Shown here piece by piece: positions 1 to 5,807 of a stretch of 5,807 nt of DNA (its first letter is position 1; every line of letters starts with the position of its first letter). Below the pieces are notes generated by a model that saw only the letters and a list, made by a program, of their open reading frames with translations, did no database searches and was not told where the DNA came from. The stretch lies in NCBI GenBank assembly GCA_016522385.1, contig JAEKFU010000276.1, positions 1 through 5,807 on the forward strand, given 5' to 3'. Source of the stretch: Pseudomonadota bacterium. Its GTDB lineage: Bacteria; Pseudomonadota; Alphaproteobacteria; Rhizobiales; Aestuariivirgaceae. A program made the position numbers and the translations under genes.

Positions 1-108
1 CCTTACGAGGCGCACCAGATCTTCGGATCCATCCAGCAGACTCTGGAACCGGCCGAGATCGTCGCCAACGGTTTCGATGGAATCAGTTTCAGACGCGAGC
101 TCGAATAA
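1..108 (+). CDS. 3' end of an unrecognised gene (partial)
   Basis: Frame 1 is open from the first base to a TAA at 106-108 and encodes 35 residues beginning PYEAHQIFGSIQQ and ending in RRELE. The gene starts left of the window. Codon choice, with G or C often in the third position, looks like that of the neighbouring genes, which supports real coding. The piece is hydrophilic, with no membrane segment and no motif I recognise, so I assign no function. No stem-loop followed by a T-run is visible just after the stop. It could be unrelated to the gene that starts 364 bases downstream on the same strand. Confidence 0.6.
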   Translation, partial: PYEAHQIFGSIQQTLEPAEIVANGFDGISFRRELE

Positions 109-472
109 TGCGGTCGCATATCGCCCTGGCATTCCTGAAACTGTGTGTTCGTTGCCCGCCACCGTGTGAGCTTCTCTTATAGTTTATTGATGATTGCTGA
201 TTGTGCCAAGAATCTGGCATTCAACGCTTTGATATTGCTTGCAAAATCCCTCGAAACGTTCACCGCCCTCCACGGCGCCCCGCCGAGCCGCGCTGACGTC
301 TAACATAAGCCTCCCATAGGCGCAATATAACTCGCAGGGCGGATTGCCGCAATTGGGCCTTCGACTCTTTGCCACATGTACCGGTGTTGCTGTATGTGGC
401 GATTGAGACCATATTCGCAAACGGATTGCTCACCGGTAATCTGTTCCCGTCTACCAGGTTTAATGTGCTGCA
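109..472. other. Long intergenic stretch with no convincing gene
   Basis: This 364-base region separates the truncated gene on the left from the small membrane-protein gene on the right. Short open frames on both strands lack a good ribosome binding site and the codon pattern of the real genes, so I do not call them. I see no tRNA-like cloverleaf, no insertion-sequence ends and no clear sigma-70 promoter with both boxes. The only notable structure is the dyad at 371-400. The promoter of the downstream gene should lie here, but I cannot place it. Confidence 0.6.
371..400. repeat. Inverted repeat / potential hairpin upstream of the membrane-protein gene
   Basis: GCCACAT at 371-377 is exactly repeated as its reverse complement ATGTGGC at 394-400, around a 16-base loop. 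In RNA transcribed rightward the stem could extend to 369-402 through one G-U and one A-U pair, making nine pairs. No T-run follows it, so it is not a typical intrinsic terminator. It lies about 70 bases before the start at 473. It could be a 5' leader structure, a protein-binding dyad, or chance. Confidence 0.35.
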
Positions 473-1102
473 ATGGGTTGGTTGTTTCTATTTGCTGTTC
501 TGTTCCTAATGGTGTTCCTCGTGCTGGACTCAAACCGCACGCGGATGGTGGCCGTCGGCATTTTGGTCTTCATCGCTGGAGTTGTTGCAGTCTATTTGCT
601 GTTTCTGAGCGAGGCCGAGCAGCGTGCGGTGCCGCCGGCCGCCGATGACCGGCTGAAAGACACCCGGGAGCTGGAACGGAAGGCGGCATTGGTGCGCGAG
701 GCGATCAAGCCGCAGGAGGTGGCGATCAATGATCAGCAGTTCGGCCCTCGCACACAACAGTACCGCGGCAGTGACGGCAAGCTGACGGAGCGCCCGAATC
801 TTTTTTCATGGGCGTTTTCGGGTAAGGTGGCAAATCTCAACACCGAATACGCGGTCCGCGATGTGGTTTTTAGAGTGCGGCTGTTTTCCTGTCCGGATTT
901 CATTGCTGGTGATATCGATCTGCCGACAATGGAGGTAAAATGCGTCACGATCGGCGACCGCCGGTTAGCACTCTATGACCTGGGCATCGCGCCCGCCGGT
1001 TCGGCGTCCTTTGCTGAAACGGTCACCTTCGACAACCAGCCCAAGCCGGGCAATTGGCGCTATTGGGTTGAAACGATATCGGTCACCGCTAAGATCGATT
1101 GA
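473..1102 (+). CDS. Hypothetical membrane-anchored protein, two N-terminal helices plus exported domain
   Basis: This 209-residue protein belongs to no family I can name. Two hydrophobic helices are visible, at about residues 3-19 and 24-45, joined by a short polar turn containing NRTR. By the positive-inside rule that loop would be cytoplasmic, putting the C-terminal part outside the inner membrane. Residues 48-80 are charged and probably helical. Residues 108-209 look beta-rich, with alternating hydrophobic positions such as VVFRVRLFSC and a final YWVETISVTAKI strand. They carry two cysteines (140, 157) that could pair in the periplasm. The pattern of a strand, an N-rich turn and a VRDV strand recalls FxLYD or Ig-like beta-sandwich domains, but this is only an impression. 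The ATG at 473 is favoured because an in-frame TAA sits at 461-463 and both helices would be kept; the ribosome binding site is weak. The oxidase gene follows after 55 nt, so co-transcription is possible. Confidence 0.75.
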   Translation: MGWLFLFAVLFLMVFLVLDSNRTRMVAVGILVFIAGVVAVYLLFLSEAEQRAVPPAADDRLKDTRELERKAALVREAIKPQEVAINDQQFGPRTQQYRGSDGKLTERPNLFSWAFSGKVANLNTEYAVRDVVFRVRLFSCPDFIAGDIDLPTMEVKCVTIGDRRLALYDLGIAPAGSASFAETVTFDNQPKPGNWRYWVETISVTAKID

Positions 1103-1157
1103 CGACCACCACGTCGATTTCATCAATTTCCCGTTCATTTTGAGGCCAGGACCCTCG

Positions 1158-2471
1158 ATGCCACTGTCCAGCAATCTGCTCTATGCCAATGACCGGCCAG
1201 GCGAACATCCGACATCATACTACGCTGCATCGGCAGTACCACTGTCAGATTTTGCCCCGCTAGATGGCGATGCGAGCTGTGAAGTGTGCGTAGTCGGGGC
1301 CGGCTTCACGGGGCTCTCGGCAGCACTGCATCTGGCAGAGGCCGGTCTTGACGTGTTGGTGCTCGACGCACATCGGGTCGGCTGGGGCGCTTCAGGCCGC
1401 AATGGCGGGCAGATCGGCTCAGGCCAGCGTGTTGTGCAGGGCAGTCTTGAGAAGATGGTCGGCAAAGATGATGCAAGGCGGCTTTGGCAGATTGCCCAGG
1501 ATGCCAAAGACCTGTTGCGGTCTCTCGTCAAACGCCACAGGATCGAATGCGATCTCAAACGGGGCAATCTTCACACGATGCACCGCGAACGGTTTGTAGC
1601 GGGCGCGCGCGCCTATGCGGAGAAATTGCGCACAGAATACGACTATCAGCATATCCGTTTTGTGGATCGCGAAGAGGTTCGCGAAATGGTCGGGACCGAT
1701 GCATATCACGGTGGTACGCTGGACATGGACGCGGGGCATCTGCACCCCTTGAGTTTTGCCCGTGGCCTGGCGCGAGCGGCAGTGAAAGCGGGCGCGCGCT
1801 TGCACGAGATGACCGAAGTCAAATCCTGTGCCGCCGGCGATCCCTGCAAGGTGGTGACGGGCACCGGCACTGTTCATGCGGGCTTTGTGATCCTTGCCTG
1901 TAATGGCTATCTCGGTGACTTGTCGGCAGAAGTGGCGGCCCGGGTGATGCCGATCAACAACTATGTTATCGCCACCGAGCCGCTTGGCGATAAGCAGGCA
2001 CGTGAGCTGATCCGCGATGATGTCGCGGTTTCGGACTCCAGGTTCGTCATCAACTACTATCGCTTGTCGGCCGACAAGCGCCTGCTGTTTGGTGGCCGGG
2101 AGAGTTACAGCTATACCTTCCCGCGCGATATCAAGCGTTTCGTCCGCGAGGCGATGCTCGAGATCTACCCGCAATTGCACGACGTGCGCGTCGATTACGG
2201 GTGGGGCGGGACGCTCGCGATTACCATGAACCGCATGCCGCATGTCGCGCGGTTGGCGCCAAACGTCTTGTCGTTTTCCGGTTATTCGGGCCAAGGCGTG
2301 GCGCTGGCAACGCTGGCCGGCAAGCTGCTTGCCGATGCTATCCGGTCGACATCGCAAAGTTTCGAATTAATGGAGAAGTTGCCGACACCGCGGTTTCCCG
2401 GCGGCGCAACGCTGCGCTGGCCTTTGCTTGTGCTGGCGATGACATATTATTCGCTGCGGGACCGATTCTAA
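1158..2471 (+). CDS. puuB: FAD-dependent oxidoreductase, gamma-glutamylputrescine oxidase (PuuB/OrdL) type
   Basis: This is a 437-residue flavoprotein of the DAO family. PuuB oxidises the free amine end of gamma-glutamylputrescine to gamma-glutamylaminobutyraldehyde, releasing ammonia and hydrogen peroxide, in the cytoplasm. The layout matches PuuB end to end. SYYAASA (20-26) opens the protein, and a Rossmann dinucleotide fold has VVGAGFTGLSAALHLAEAG (45-63) ending at acidic D70. The flavin-contacting GASGRNGGQ lies at 77-85 and a YYRLSADKRLLFGG segment at 300-313. GYSGQGV (375-381) is the C-terminal FAD motif, and the tail FPGGATLRW...YYSLRDR (413-436) closely resembles the E. coli PuuB tail. 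The open frame extends left to 975, but the ATG at 1158 is chosen because AGGA lies 6 nt upstream (1148-1151). The 61-residue extension is proline- and arginine-rich, overlaps the preceding gene and has no counterpart in PuuB. No puuA, puuC or puuD is in the window. A related gamma-glutamyl amine or a secondary amine is a possible alternative substrate. The family call is firm and the exact substrate is not. Confidence 0.85.
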   Translation: MPLSSNLLYANDRPGEHPTSYYAASAVPLSDFAPLDGDASCEVCVVGAGFTGLSAALHLAEAGLDVLVLDAHRVGWGASGRNGGQIGSGQRVVQGSLEKMVGKDDARRLWQIAQDAKDLLRSLVKRHRIECDLKRGNLHTMHRERFVAGARAYAEKLRTEYDYQHIRFVDREEVREMVGTDAYHGGTLDMDAGHLHPLSFARGLARAAVKAGARLHEMTEVKSCAAGDPCKVVTGTGTVHAGFVILACNGYLGDLSAEVAARVMPINNYVIATEPLGDKQARELIRDDVAVSDSRFVINYYRLSADKRLLFGGRESYSYTFPRDIKRFVREAMLEIYPQLHDVRVDYGWGGTLAITMNRMPHVARLAPNVLSFSGYSGQGVALATLAGKLLADAIRSTSQSFELMEKLPTPRFPGGATLRWPLLVLAMTYYSLRDRF

Positions 2472-2550
2472 GGTTTGACCTGTCGACGTCGGAACGAGAG
2501 CATGTGTTCAATAATGACAATAGCTGCGCCAACTTGGACAAGCTCTAGAT
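2472..2550. other. Convergent intergenic gap without a clear terminator
   Basis: The 79 bases between the stops of the oxidase gene (plus strand) and the gamma-glutamyltransferase gene (minus strand) contain small palindromes, such as CGACGTCG and CCAACTTGG. I find no GC-rich stem followed by a T-run in either direction. The two transcripts may therefore end factor-dependently or overlap at their 3' ends. Confidence 0.4.
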
Positions 2551-4005
2551 CTAAACAGTGACACAATGACCGGCGCGGCGGGCATCGCCGGCGCCAGTTA
2601 GGTGGCCGTTGGCAAGGCGGGCGGCGATGTGGCAGCCACCGAAGAACATGCTGGGCTTCGGCCAGATACGATGGTCGTTGAAGGCGGCCTTAAGGGCGGT
2701 GATGACTCCCGGCGCGAAATGCCCTTCGACATCAAGATGGCCTGCCTCAATGTGCATGCGTGGGGCTCTCGTGCTAGCTTCGATGTCGTGCCGGTCGTGC
2801 GACAGGGCACAAAGAACGGTGGCAATGGCGGAGCGTATGCGGTTAGAACCGCCTGAGCCGAGCGCTATCAGCGTTCCGTCATCGGCATGGACAATTGACG
2901 GGCACATGATCGATGACAAGCGACGATTCACCGCCCAGCCGATGGCGCCGTCAGGATTGACATCGGATTCACCAAGCATGTTGTTGAGCATAAAACCAAA
3001 GCCGGGCACGAGGCGACCGTTTCCTTCCCCATTGGAAAGGGTCATGGCGCAAGCATCGCCAGCTGCATCGATTACCGAAATGTGGGTCGTGCCGCGATAG
3101 CTAGGTGGCCCGATACTGGCTGTCAGTTTTGCCAAATCACCTCCGCTGCTGCGCCGTTGCCGGTCGGTCTCATCGAGAGCATGGGCCAAATCCAGTGGCG
3201 TGATCTGCGGCATCGCGAACAAAGTATGGGCAATCAGCACGCCACCGGCAGAGGGCACCGGGTTCAGCGAGATGTCCAGACCGCCGAGCTTGCAATTCAG
3301 CGGCTGACGTTCGACGGTCTGATAGGCGATGAAATCGCCATTCGTCAGATGACCGCCATCTTCCTGGCTCGCCAGCATCGCGGTGCGGACTTCACCGTCG
3401 TAGCTGGCAAGGTCGTGCGATGCGAGTAGGTCAAACAGATCGGCCAGTCCTGGATTCTTTAACACATCACCGGCGGCTACCATGACGCCACCTGGGGCGA
3501 ACAGATTTGCAGTGTCCTTGCTGGCGAGCAAAATGGGCGCGACGACGGTCGACAGCAAATGCTGGTAGGCCGTGACGACGATGCCTGCCCGCGCAGCTTG
3601 CACAGCCGGCGCGAGCAGTTCAGCCATCTTCAAGGTTGCCAATTCTGTATGCAGGCGGAACAGACCGGGTACCATTCCGGGCGTAGCCGATGCACCGTTG
3701 CCAATATGAAAAGCCTGGGTGGTTTCGCCGAAATCGGCATGCTTTTCGAAGAACTCAGGTCTTGCGGTTTTGCCAAGCGGTGTCTGGACAAAAAAATCGT
3801 AGAGCCGCGTCTGGCCGCCAAACGGGCGCACCATCGCAAATCCGCCCCCACCGGGCGATGCCAGAACCGGCTCGCAAACGCATGCTATCCAGGCAGCAGC
3901 AATACACGCGTCAAACGCGTTGCCGCCTGCCCGCAATATATTGCCTGCAGTCTCGGCCGTCAGTTGGTGACCGGCAGCAACGACGCCTTTGGCTGGTGAG
4001 CTCAA
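2551..4005 (-). CDS. ggt: Gamma-glutamyltransferase-like Ntn hydrolase, probably cytosolic
   Basis: This 484-residue protein belongs to the gamma-glutamyltranspeptidase family, which cleaves itself and then transfers or hydrolyses gamma-glutamyl groups. The large-subunit hallmarks are KGVVAAGH (6-13), LRAGGNAFDACIAA (24-37) and PGGGGFAMV (51-59). The catalytic Thr that starts the small subunit is T306, in RGTTHISVID, matching T391 of E. coli Ggt. Further family motifs are SNGEGNG (324-330), LNNMLGE (340-346), the SS pair (364-365) and GSGGSNR (383-389). The DFR motif, whose Arg (E. coli R114) holds the substrate alpha-carboxylate, reads DFF here (70-72). The Asp that holds the alpha-amino group (E. 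coli D433) appears as GE (345-346). This places it in a divergent branch of the family. The frame is open to 4176, but that part lies inside the upstream regulator gene. TTG at 4005-4003 puts the start at the usual family N-terminus (MSSPAKG). No signal peptide remains, unlike periplasmic E. coli Ggt. The gap to the regulator stop is 4 nt, implying a shared transcript. Family assignment is secure; start codon and substrate are inferred. Confidence 0.85.
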   Translation of the reverse strand: MSSPAKGVVAAGHQLTAETAGNILRAGGNAFDACIAAAWIACVCEPVLASPGGGGFAMVRPFGGQTRLYDFFVQTPLGKTARPEFFEKHADFGETTQAFHIGNGASATPGMVPGLFRLHTELATLKMAELLAPAVQAARAGIVVTAYQHLLSTVVAPILLASKDTANLFAPGGVMVAAGDVLKNPGLADLFDLLASHDLASYDGEVRTAMLASQEDGGHLTNGDFIAYQTVERQPLNCKLGGLDISLNPVPSAGGVLIAHTLFAMPQITPLDLAHALDETDRQRRSSGGDLAKLTASIGPPSYRGTTHISVIDAAGDACAMTLSNGEGNGRLVPGFGFMLNNMLGESDVNPDGAIGWAVNRRLSSIMCPSIVHADDGTLIALGSGGSNRIRSAIATVLCALSHDRHDIEASTRAPRMHIEAGHLDVEGHFAPGVITALKAAFNDHRIWPKPSMFFGGCHIAARLANGHLTGAGDARRAGHCVTV

Positions 4006-4009
4006 TGTC

Positions 4010-4627
4010 TCAAGTGTCCCGGCGTGCTTGCAGGCCAGATGTCGCCGCTGATGCGGCCAGTGTGTCGTCGATGTAACGCTCAACCAGCTGGCGGGCGAGA
4101 TTGCGCGGCGGTGCGCCGGATCTTGAACCATACCTGAGATAGAGCCCGTCGATGAGCGCGGCGGCGCCGTCGGCAATCATCATGGCCTCATTAGTGCTGG
4201 CCAACTGGCGCAGGGGCCCGGCCAAGTTGCTTTTCAGGCGGGAGAAATAGACCGTCAACAGGCGAGCCGCATCATCGGAACTCTGCGCATAGTGATAGAA
4301 GGTCAGCCAGGCTGATACAGTTTCATCATCGAATTGCTCAGGCGCAAGACTGGCATTGATGACCGCCGAAATGCGCTCGCGCGGCGTCTCTGCCTGGCGA
4401 AGTGCGAACACGACGCTGATGCGAAGCTCTGTCAACAGATGCCGCATGCTGGCGACAATCAACTGATCCTTGCCGCCGAAATAATGGTGCGCCAGGGCAG
4501 GTGAAACACCGGCGAAGTTGGCGATCTCGCTCATGGTGACGTCAAGCGATCCGCGCTGGTGAATGGCACGGATGGCCGCATGGACCAAGTCACGTCGTCT
4601 GATCGGTTCTACGCTCGGGCGTGCCAC
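4010..4627 (-). CDS. betI: BetI-like TetR-family transcriptional repressor
   Basis: This 205-residue regulator resembles BetI, the choline-responsive repressor of glycine betaine synthesis genes. The N-terminal DNA-binding domain begins with the BetI-like PIRRRDLVHAAIRAI (8-22), and its helix-turn-helix covers about 31-51 (TMSEIANFAGVSPALAHHYF). KDQL follows at 53-56. In the ligand-binding half, SAWLTFYHYA (105-114), FSRLKSNL (128-135) and GAAALIDGLYLRYG (154-167) correspond to conserved BetI stretches. The start is GTG at 4627-4625, with GGAG 6 nt upstream (4637-4634). It is transcribed leftward with the gamma-glutamyltransferase gene and divergently from the ABC binding-protein gene. The intervening region carries a strong TTGATTGA/TCAATCAA dyad, so it probably represses itself and may control the transporter. 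Unlike classic bet loci, no betA, betB or betC lies beside it in this window. The ligand may thus be another quaternary or gamma-glutamylated amine. TetR family membership is certain; BetI orthology is probable. Confidence 0.85.
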   Translation of the reverse strand: MARPSVEPIRRRDLVHAAIRAIHQRGSLDVTMSEIANFAGVSPALAHHYFGGKDQLIVASMRHLLTELRISVVFALRQAETPRERISAVINASLAPEQFDDETVSAWLTFYHYAQSSDDAARLLTVYFSRLKSNLAGPLRQLASTNEAMMIADGAAALIDGLYLRYGSRSGAPPRNLARQLVERYIDDTLAASAATSGLQARRDT

Positions 4628-4656
4628 TCAGTTCTCCAAATTTGAAGCCGAACCAT

Positions 4657-4680
4657 GGTTGATTGACTGATCAATCAACC
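4657..4680. promoter_or_regulatory. Putative BetI-like operator (perfect 10-bp inverted repeat)
   Basis: GGTTGATTGA (4657-4666) and its exact reverse complement TCAATCAACC (4671-4680) flank a CTGA spacer. The core, TTGATTGA with TCAATCAA, has the ATTGA/TCAAT half-sites I associate with BetI operators (from memory, not looked up). It lies 30 bp upstream of the regulator's GTG, where binding would block its promoter. A weak minus-strand promoter candidate, TTGAGA (4698-4693) and ATTGAT (4675-4670) with 17-bp spacing, would overlap it. The dyad itself is certain; its binding partner is inferred from context. Confidence 0.65.
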
Positions 4681-4683
4681 TAT

Positions 4684-4702
4684 TCGATTGCATCTCAATC
4701 GA
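4684..4702. promoter_or_regulatory. Second ATTG/CAAT dyad, possible additional operator
   Basis: TCGATTG (4684-4690) and its exact reverse complement CAATCGA (4696-4702) flank CATCT. It shares the ATTG...CAAT core with the dyad at 4657-4680. The two centres are about 24-25 bp apart, close to two helical turns and a bit. A TATGAT hexamer (4703-4708) that could be a plus-strand -10 box abuts it, but I see no good -35 box at the right distance. It may be a weaker second site for the same regulator. Confidence 0.4.
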
Positions 4703-4794
4703 TATGATGCTTCGATGACGTCATGATTACAATCTGGTTCTGTTCAGGACCCTAATTTTGTAGATGTAAGCCATCATATGAACAGGGAGGAATT

Positions 4795-5760
4795 ATGAGC
4801 TACACATCTTTGAAGAGCGCCGTAGCCGGCGCAGCCATGCTGTTGGCATCGGCGACCATGTCCGGGCCGTTGCTGGCGCAGTCGTCCGATCCGATCAAGA
4901 TCAGCATCAACGAATGGACCGGTCAGCATATCTCGGCGCATATTGCCGGTGAGCTACTGAAGAAGGCCGGCTTCAATGTCGAATATGTCACCGCCGGCGC
5001 GGTGCCGCAGTTTGCCGCGATTGCCCAGGGCAATCTGCATCTGCAGCCGGAAGTGTGGGACAACAATGTCGGCGATATCTATCCCAAGGCGGTCGAGGCC
5101 GGAGATATCGTGCAAGTCGGCGAGCTTGGCCTGGCGCCACGCGAAGGCTGGATCTATCCGCCTTACATGGAAGAAAAATGCCCGGGCCTGCCAGCGGCCG
5201 ATGCGCTGATCAAATGTGCCCAGGCGTTCGGGAGTGCCGAAACATTTCCAAAAGGACGGCTGATAACTTATCCGGCAGACTGGGGAACACGCTCCAAGGA
5301 TCTGGTTGAAAATGCCGGCCTGCCCTTGATGCCGGTTGCCGGTGGCAGTGAAGGTGCAATGATTGCCGAATTAAAGAGCGCCTATGCGGCCAAGCAGCCG
5401 ATGCTGATGATGTTCTGGGCACCGCACTGGATCCATGCCGAGTTGAAGTTCAACTGGATTGATTTGCCTGAGGCCGCGCCTGATTGCGATACCAATCCGG
5501 CACCGGGATTTGATGCCAACAAAACGAATGATTGTGGTTTTGCCCAAGCCAGTATCGGCAAAATCGTCTGGAAGGGTTTCAAGGACAAATGGCCTGGCGC
5601 CTATAAGTTGGTCGAAGCAATGAAGATCGACAACGAGACCCAGAACCTGATGATGTTGGAGATCGACAACAAGGGCCGCAAGCTGGAAGAGGTCGTGGCC
5701 GAATGGATCAGCAATAACGAGGCGACGTGGAAGCCCTGGGTTGACGCCGCCAAGATGTAG
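4795..5760 (+). CDS. ABC transporter substrate-binding protein, glycine betaine/proline (OpuAC) type
   Basis: This 321-residue periplasmic binding protein belongs to the OpuAC/ProX family, which delivers quaternary amines (glycine betaine, proline betaine, choline, trimethylamine N-oxide) or histidine to an ABC importer. Residues 1-29 form a signal peptide: K7, a hydrophobic stretch (8-20) and probable cleavage after GPLLA. The mature part opens with PIKISINEWTGQHISAHIAGELL. Candidate aromatic-cage residues that would grip a cationic head group are W41, W88 (EVWDNN), W119 (GWIYPPY), and W208 and W212 (MFWAPHWIH). C129/C141 and C231/C247 probably form two disulfides; the first pair, in KCPGLP...KCA, is typical of this branch. 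The start is well supported, with GGGAGG at 4785-4790 four bases before ATG. The gene is divergent from the BetI-like regulator, with operator-like dyads between. Permease and ATPase genes are expected to the right. Ligand identity cannot be read from the sequence; HutX- and TmoX-type proteins are alternatives. Confidence 0.88.
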   Translation: MSYTSLKSAVAGAAMLLASATMSGPLLAQSSDPIKISINEWTGQHISAHIAGELLKKAGFNVEYVTAGAVPQFAAIAQGNLHLQPEVWDNNVGDIYPKAVEAGDIVQVGELGLAPREGWIYPPYMEEKCPGLPAADALIKCAQAFGSAETFPKGRLITYPADWGTRSKDLVENAGLPLMPVAGGSEGAMIAELKSAYAAKQPMLMMFWAPHWIHAELKFNWIDLPEAAPDCDTNPAPGFDANKTNDCGFAQASIGKIVWKGFKDKWPGAYKLVEAMKIDNETQNLMMLEIDNKGRKLEEVVAEWISNNEATWKPWVDAAKM

Positions 5761-5772
5761 TCGAACGACCGA

Positions 5773-5807
5773 ATGGGAATGCTGAACGGCGGGCTCTTGT
5801 ACAGAGC
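5773..5807 (+). CDS. Possible 5' end of the next transporter gene (partial)
   Basis: An open frame starts at ATG 5773, or at the in-frame ATG 5779, and runs off the window after 11 complete codons (MGMLNGGLLYR). It begins 12 to 18 nt after the binding-protein stop, the spacing expected for a co-transcribed permease or ATPase gene. The fragment is too short to recognise and the upstream ribosome binding site is weak, so this is mainly a positional guess. Confidence 0.25.
   Translation, partial: MGMLNGGLLYR

Noticed and set aside
126..222. Direct repeat CTGGCATTC at 126-134 and 214-222
   Set aside because: Nine bases repeated once 88 bases apart can arise by chance. No target-site duplication or mobile-element gene accompanies it.
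184..533. Short minus-strand open frames across the left intergenic region
   Set aside because: Both are under 80 codons, overlap each other in different frames, and lack recognisable motifs or protein-like composition. One also runs into the start of the membrane-protein gene.
975..1157. 61-residue N-terminal extension of the PuuB-like protein
   Set aside because: It overlaps the end of the preceding gene, is Pro- and Arg-rich, and has no counterpart in PuuB. A good ribosome binding site precedes the ATG at 1158, which gives the expected family N-terminus.
1419..2357. 312-codon open frame on the minus strand inside the oxidase gene
   Set aside because: It lies entirely within the confident PuuB-like coding region in antisense. 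Its translation is rich in His and Arg with no family motif, as expected from a mirror of a GC-rich gene.
2609..3100. 163-codon plus-strand open frame opposite the ggt gene
   Set aside because: It is antisense to conserved Ggt small-subunit sequence and shows no recognisable domain, so it is taken as a shadow frame.
4006..4176. 57-residue N-terminal extension of the ggt gene from the ATG at 4176
   Set aside because: Nearly all of it lies inside the regulator gene in another frame and shows neither a signal peptide nor family similarity.

Overview
The window looks like a chromosomal or megaplasmid segment of an alphaproteobacterium, most likely a member of the Rhizobiales. This rests on the moderately high GC, the codon use, and the gene set: a PuuB-type FAD oxidase, a cytosolic-type gamma-glutamyltransferase, a BetI-like TetR repressor and an OpuAC-type betaine-binding protein. 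The taxonomic call is inference, since no ribosomal or other marker gene is present.

Layout from left to right. The window opens with the last 35 codons of an unrecognised plus-strand gene (1-108). About 360 bases without a convincing gene follow (109-472), with one hairpin as the only notable structure. Next come two plus-strand genes: a small membrane-anchored protein of unknown function (473-1102) and, 55 nt later, a complete PuuB/DAO-family flavoprotein (1158-2471). These converge on a two-gene minus-strand unit made of a BetI-like regulator (4010-4627) and a gamma-glutamyltransferase-like Ntn hydrolase (2551-4005). The latter probably starts at a TTG only 4 nt after the regulator's stop. 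Across a 167-nt divergent intergenic region carrying ATTG/CAAT inverted repeats lies the plus-strand gene for a secreted quaternary-amine-type ABC substrate-binding protein (4795-5760). The rest of that transporter presumably lies beyond the right edge.

Working model (inference): the binding protein captures a betaine- or amine-like compound in the periplasm. The BetI-like repressor, acting at the dyads between the divergent genes, adjusts uptake and its own operon to an intracellular ligand. The gamma-glutamyltransferase-like enzyme and the PuuB-like oxidase could act on gamma-glutamylated amines in the cytoplasm, with the former cleaving the gamma-glutamyl bond in place of PuuD. No glutamylating synthetase (PuuA), aldehyde dehydrogenase (PuuC/BetB) or choline dehydrogenase (BetA) is visible in the window, so the pathway is incomplete here and the substrate is unknown. 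I see no mobile element, CRISPR array, tRNA or rRNA. The individual families are all known; the combination and the altered active-site residues of the Ggt-like protein are the points of most interest.
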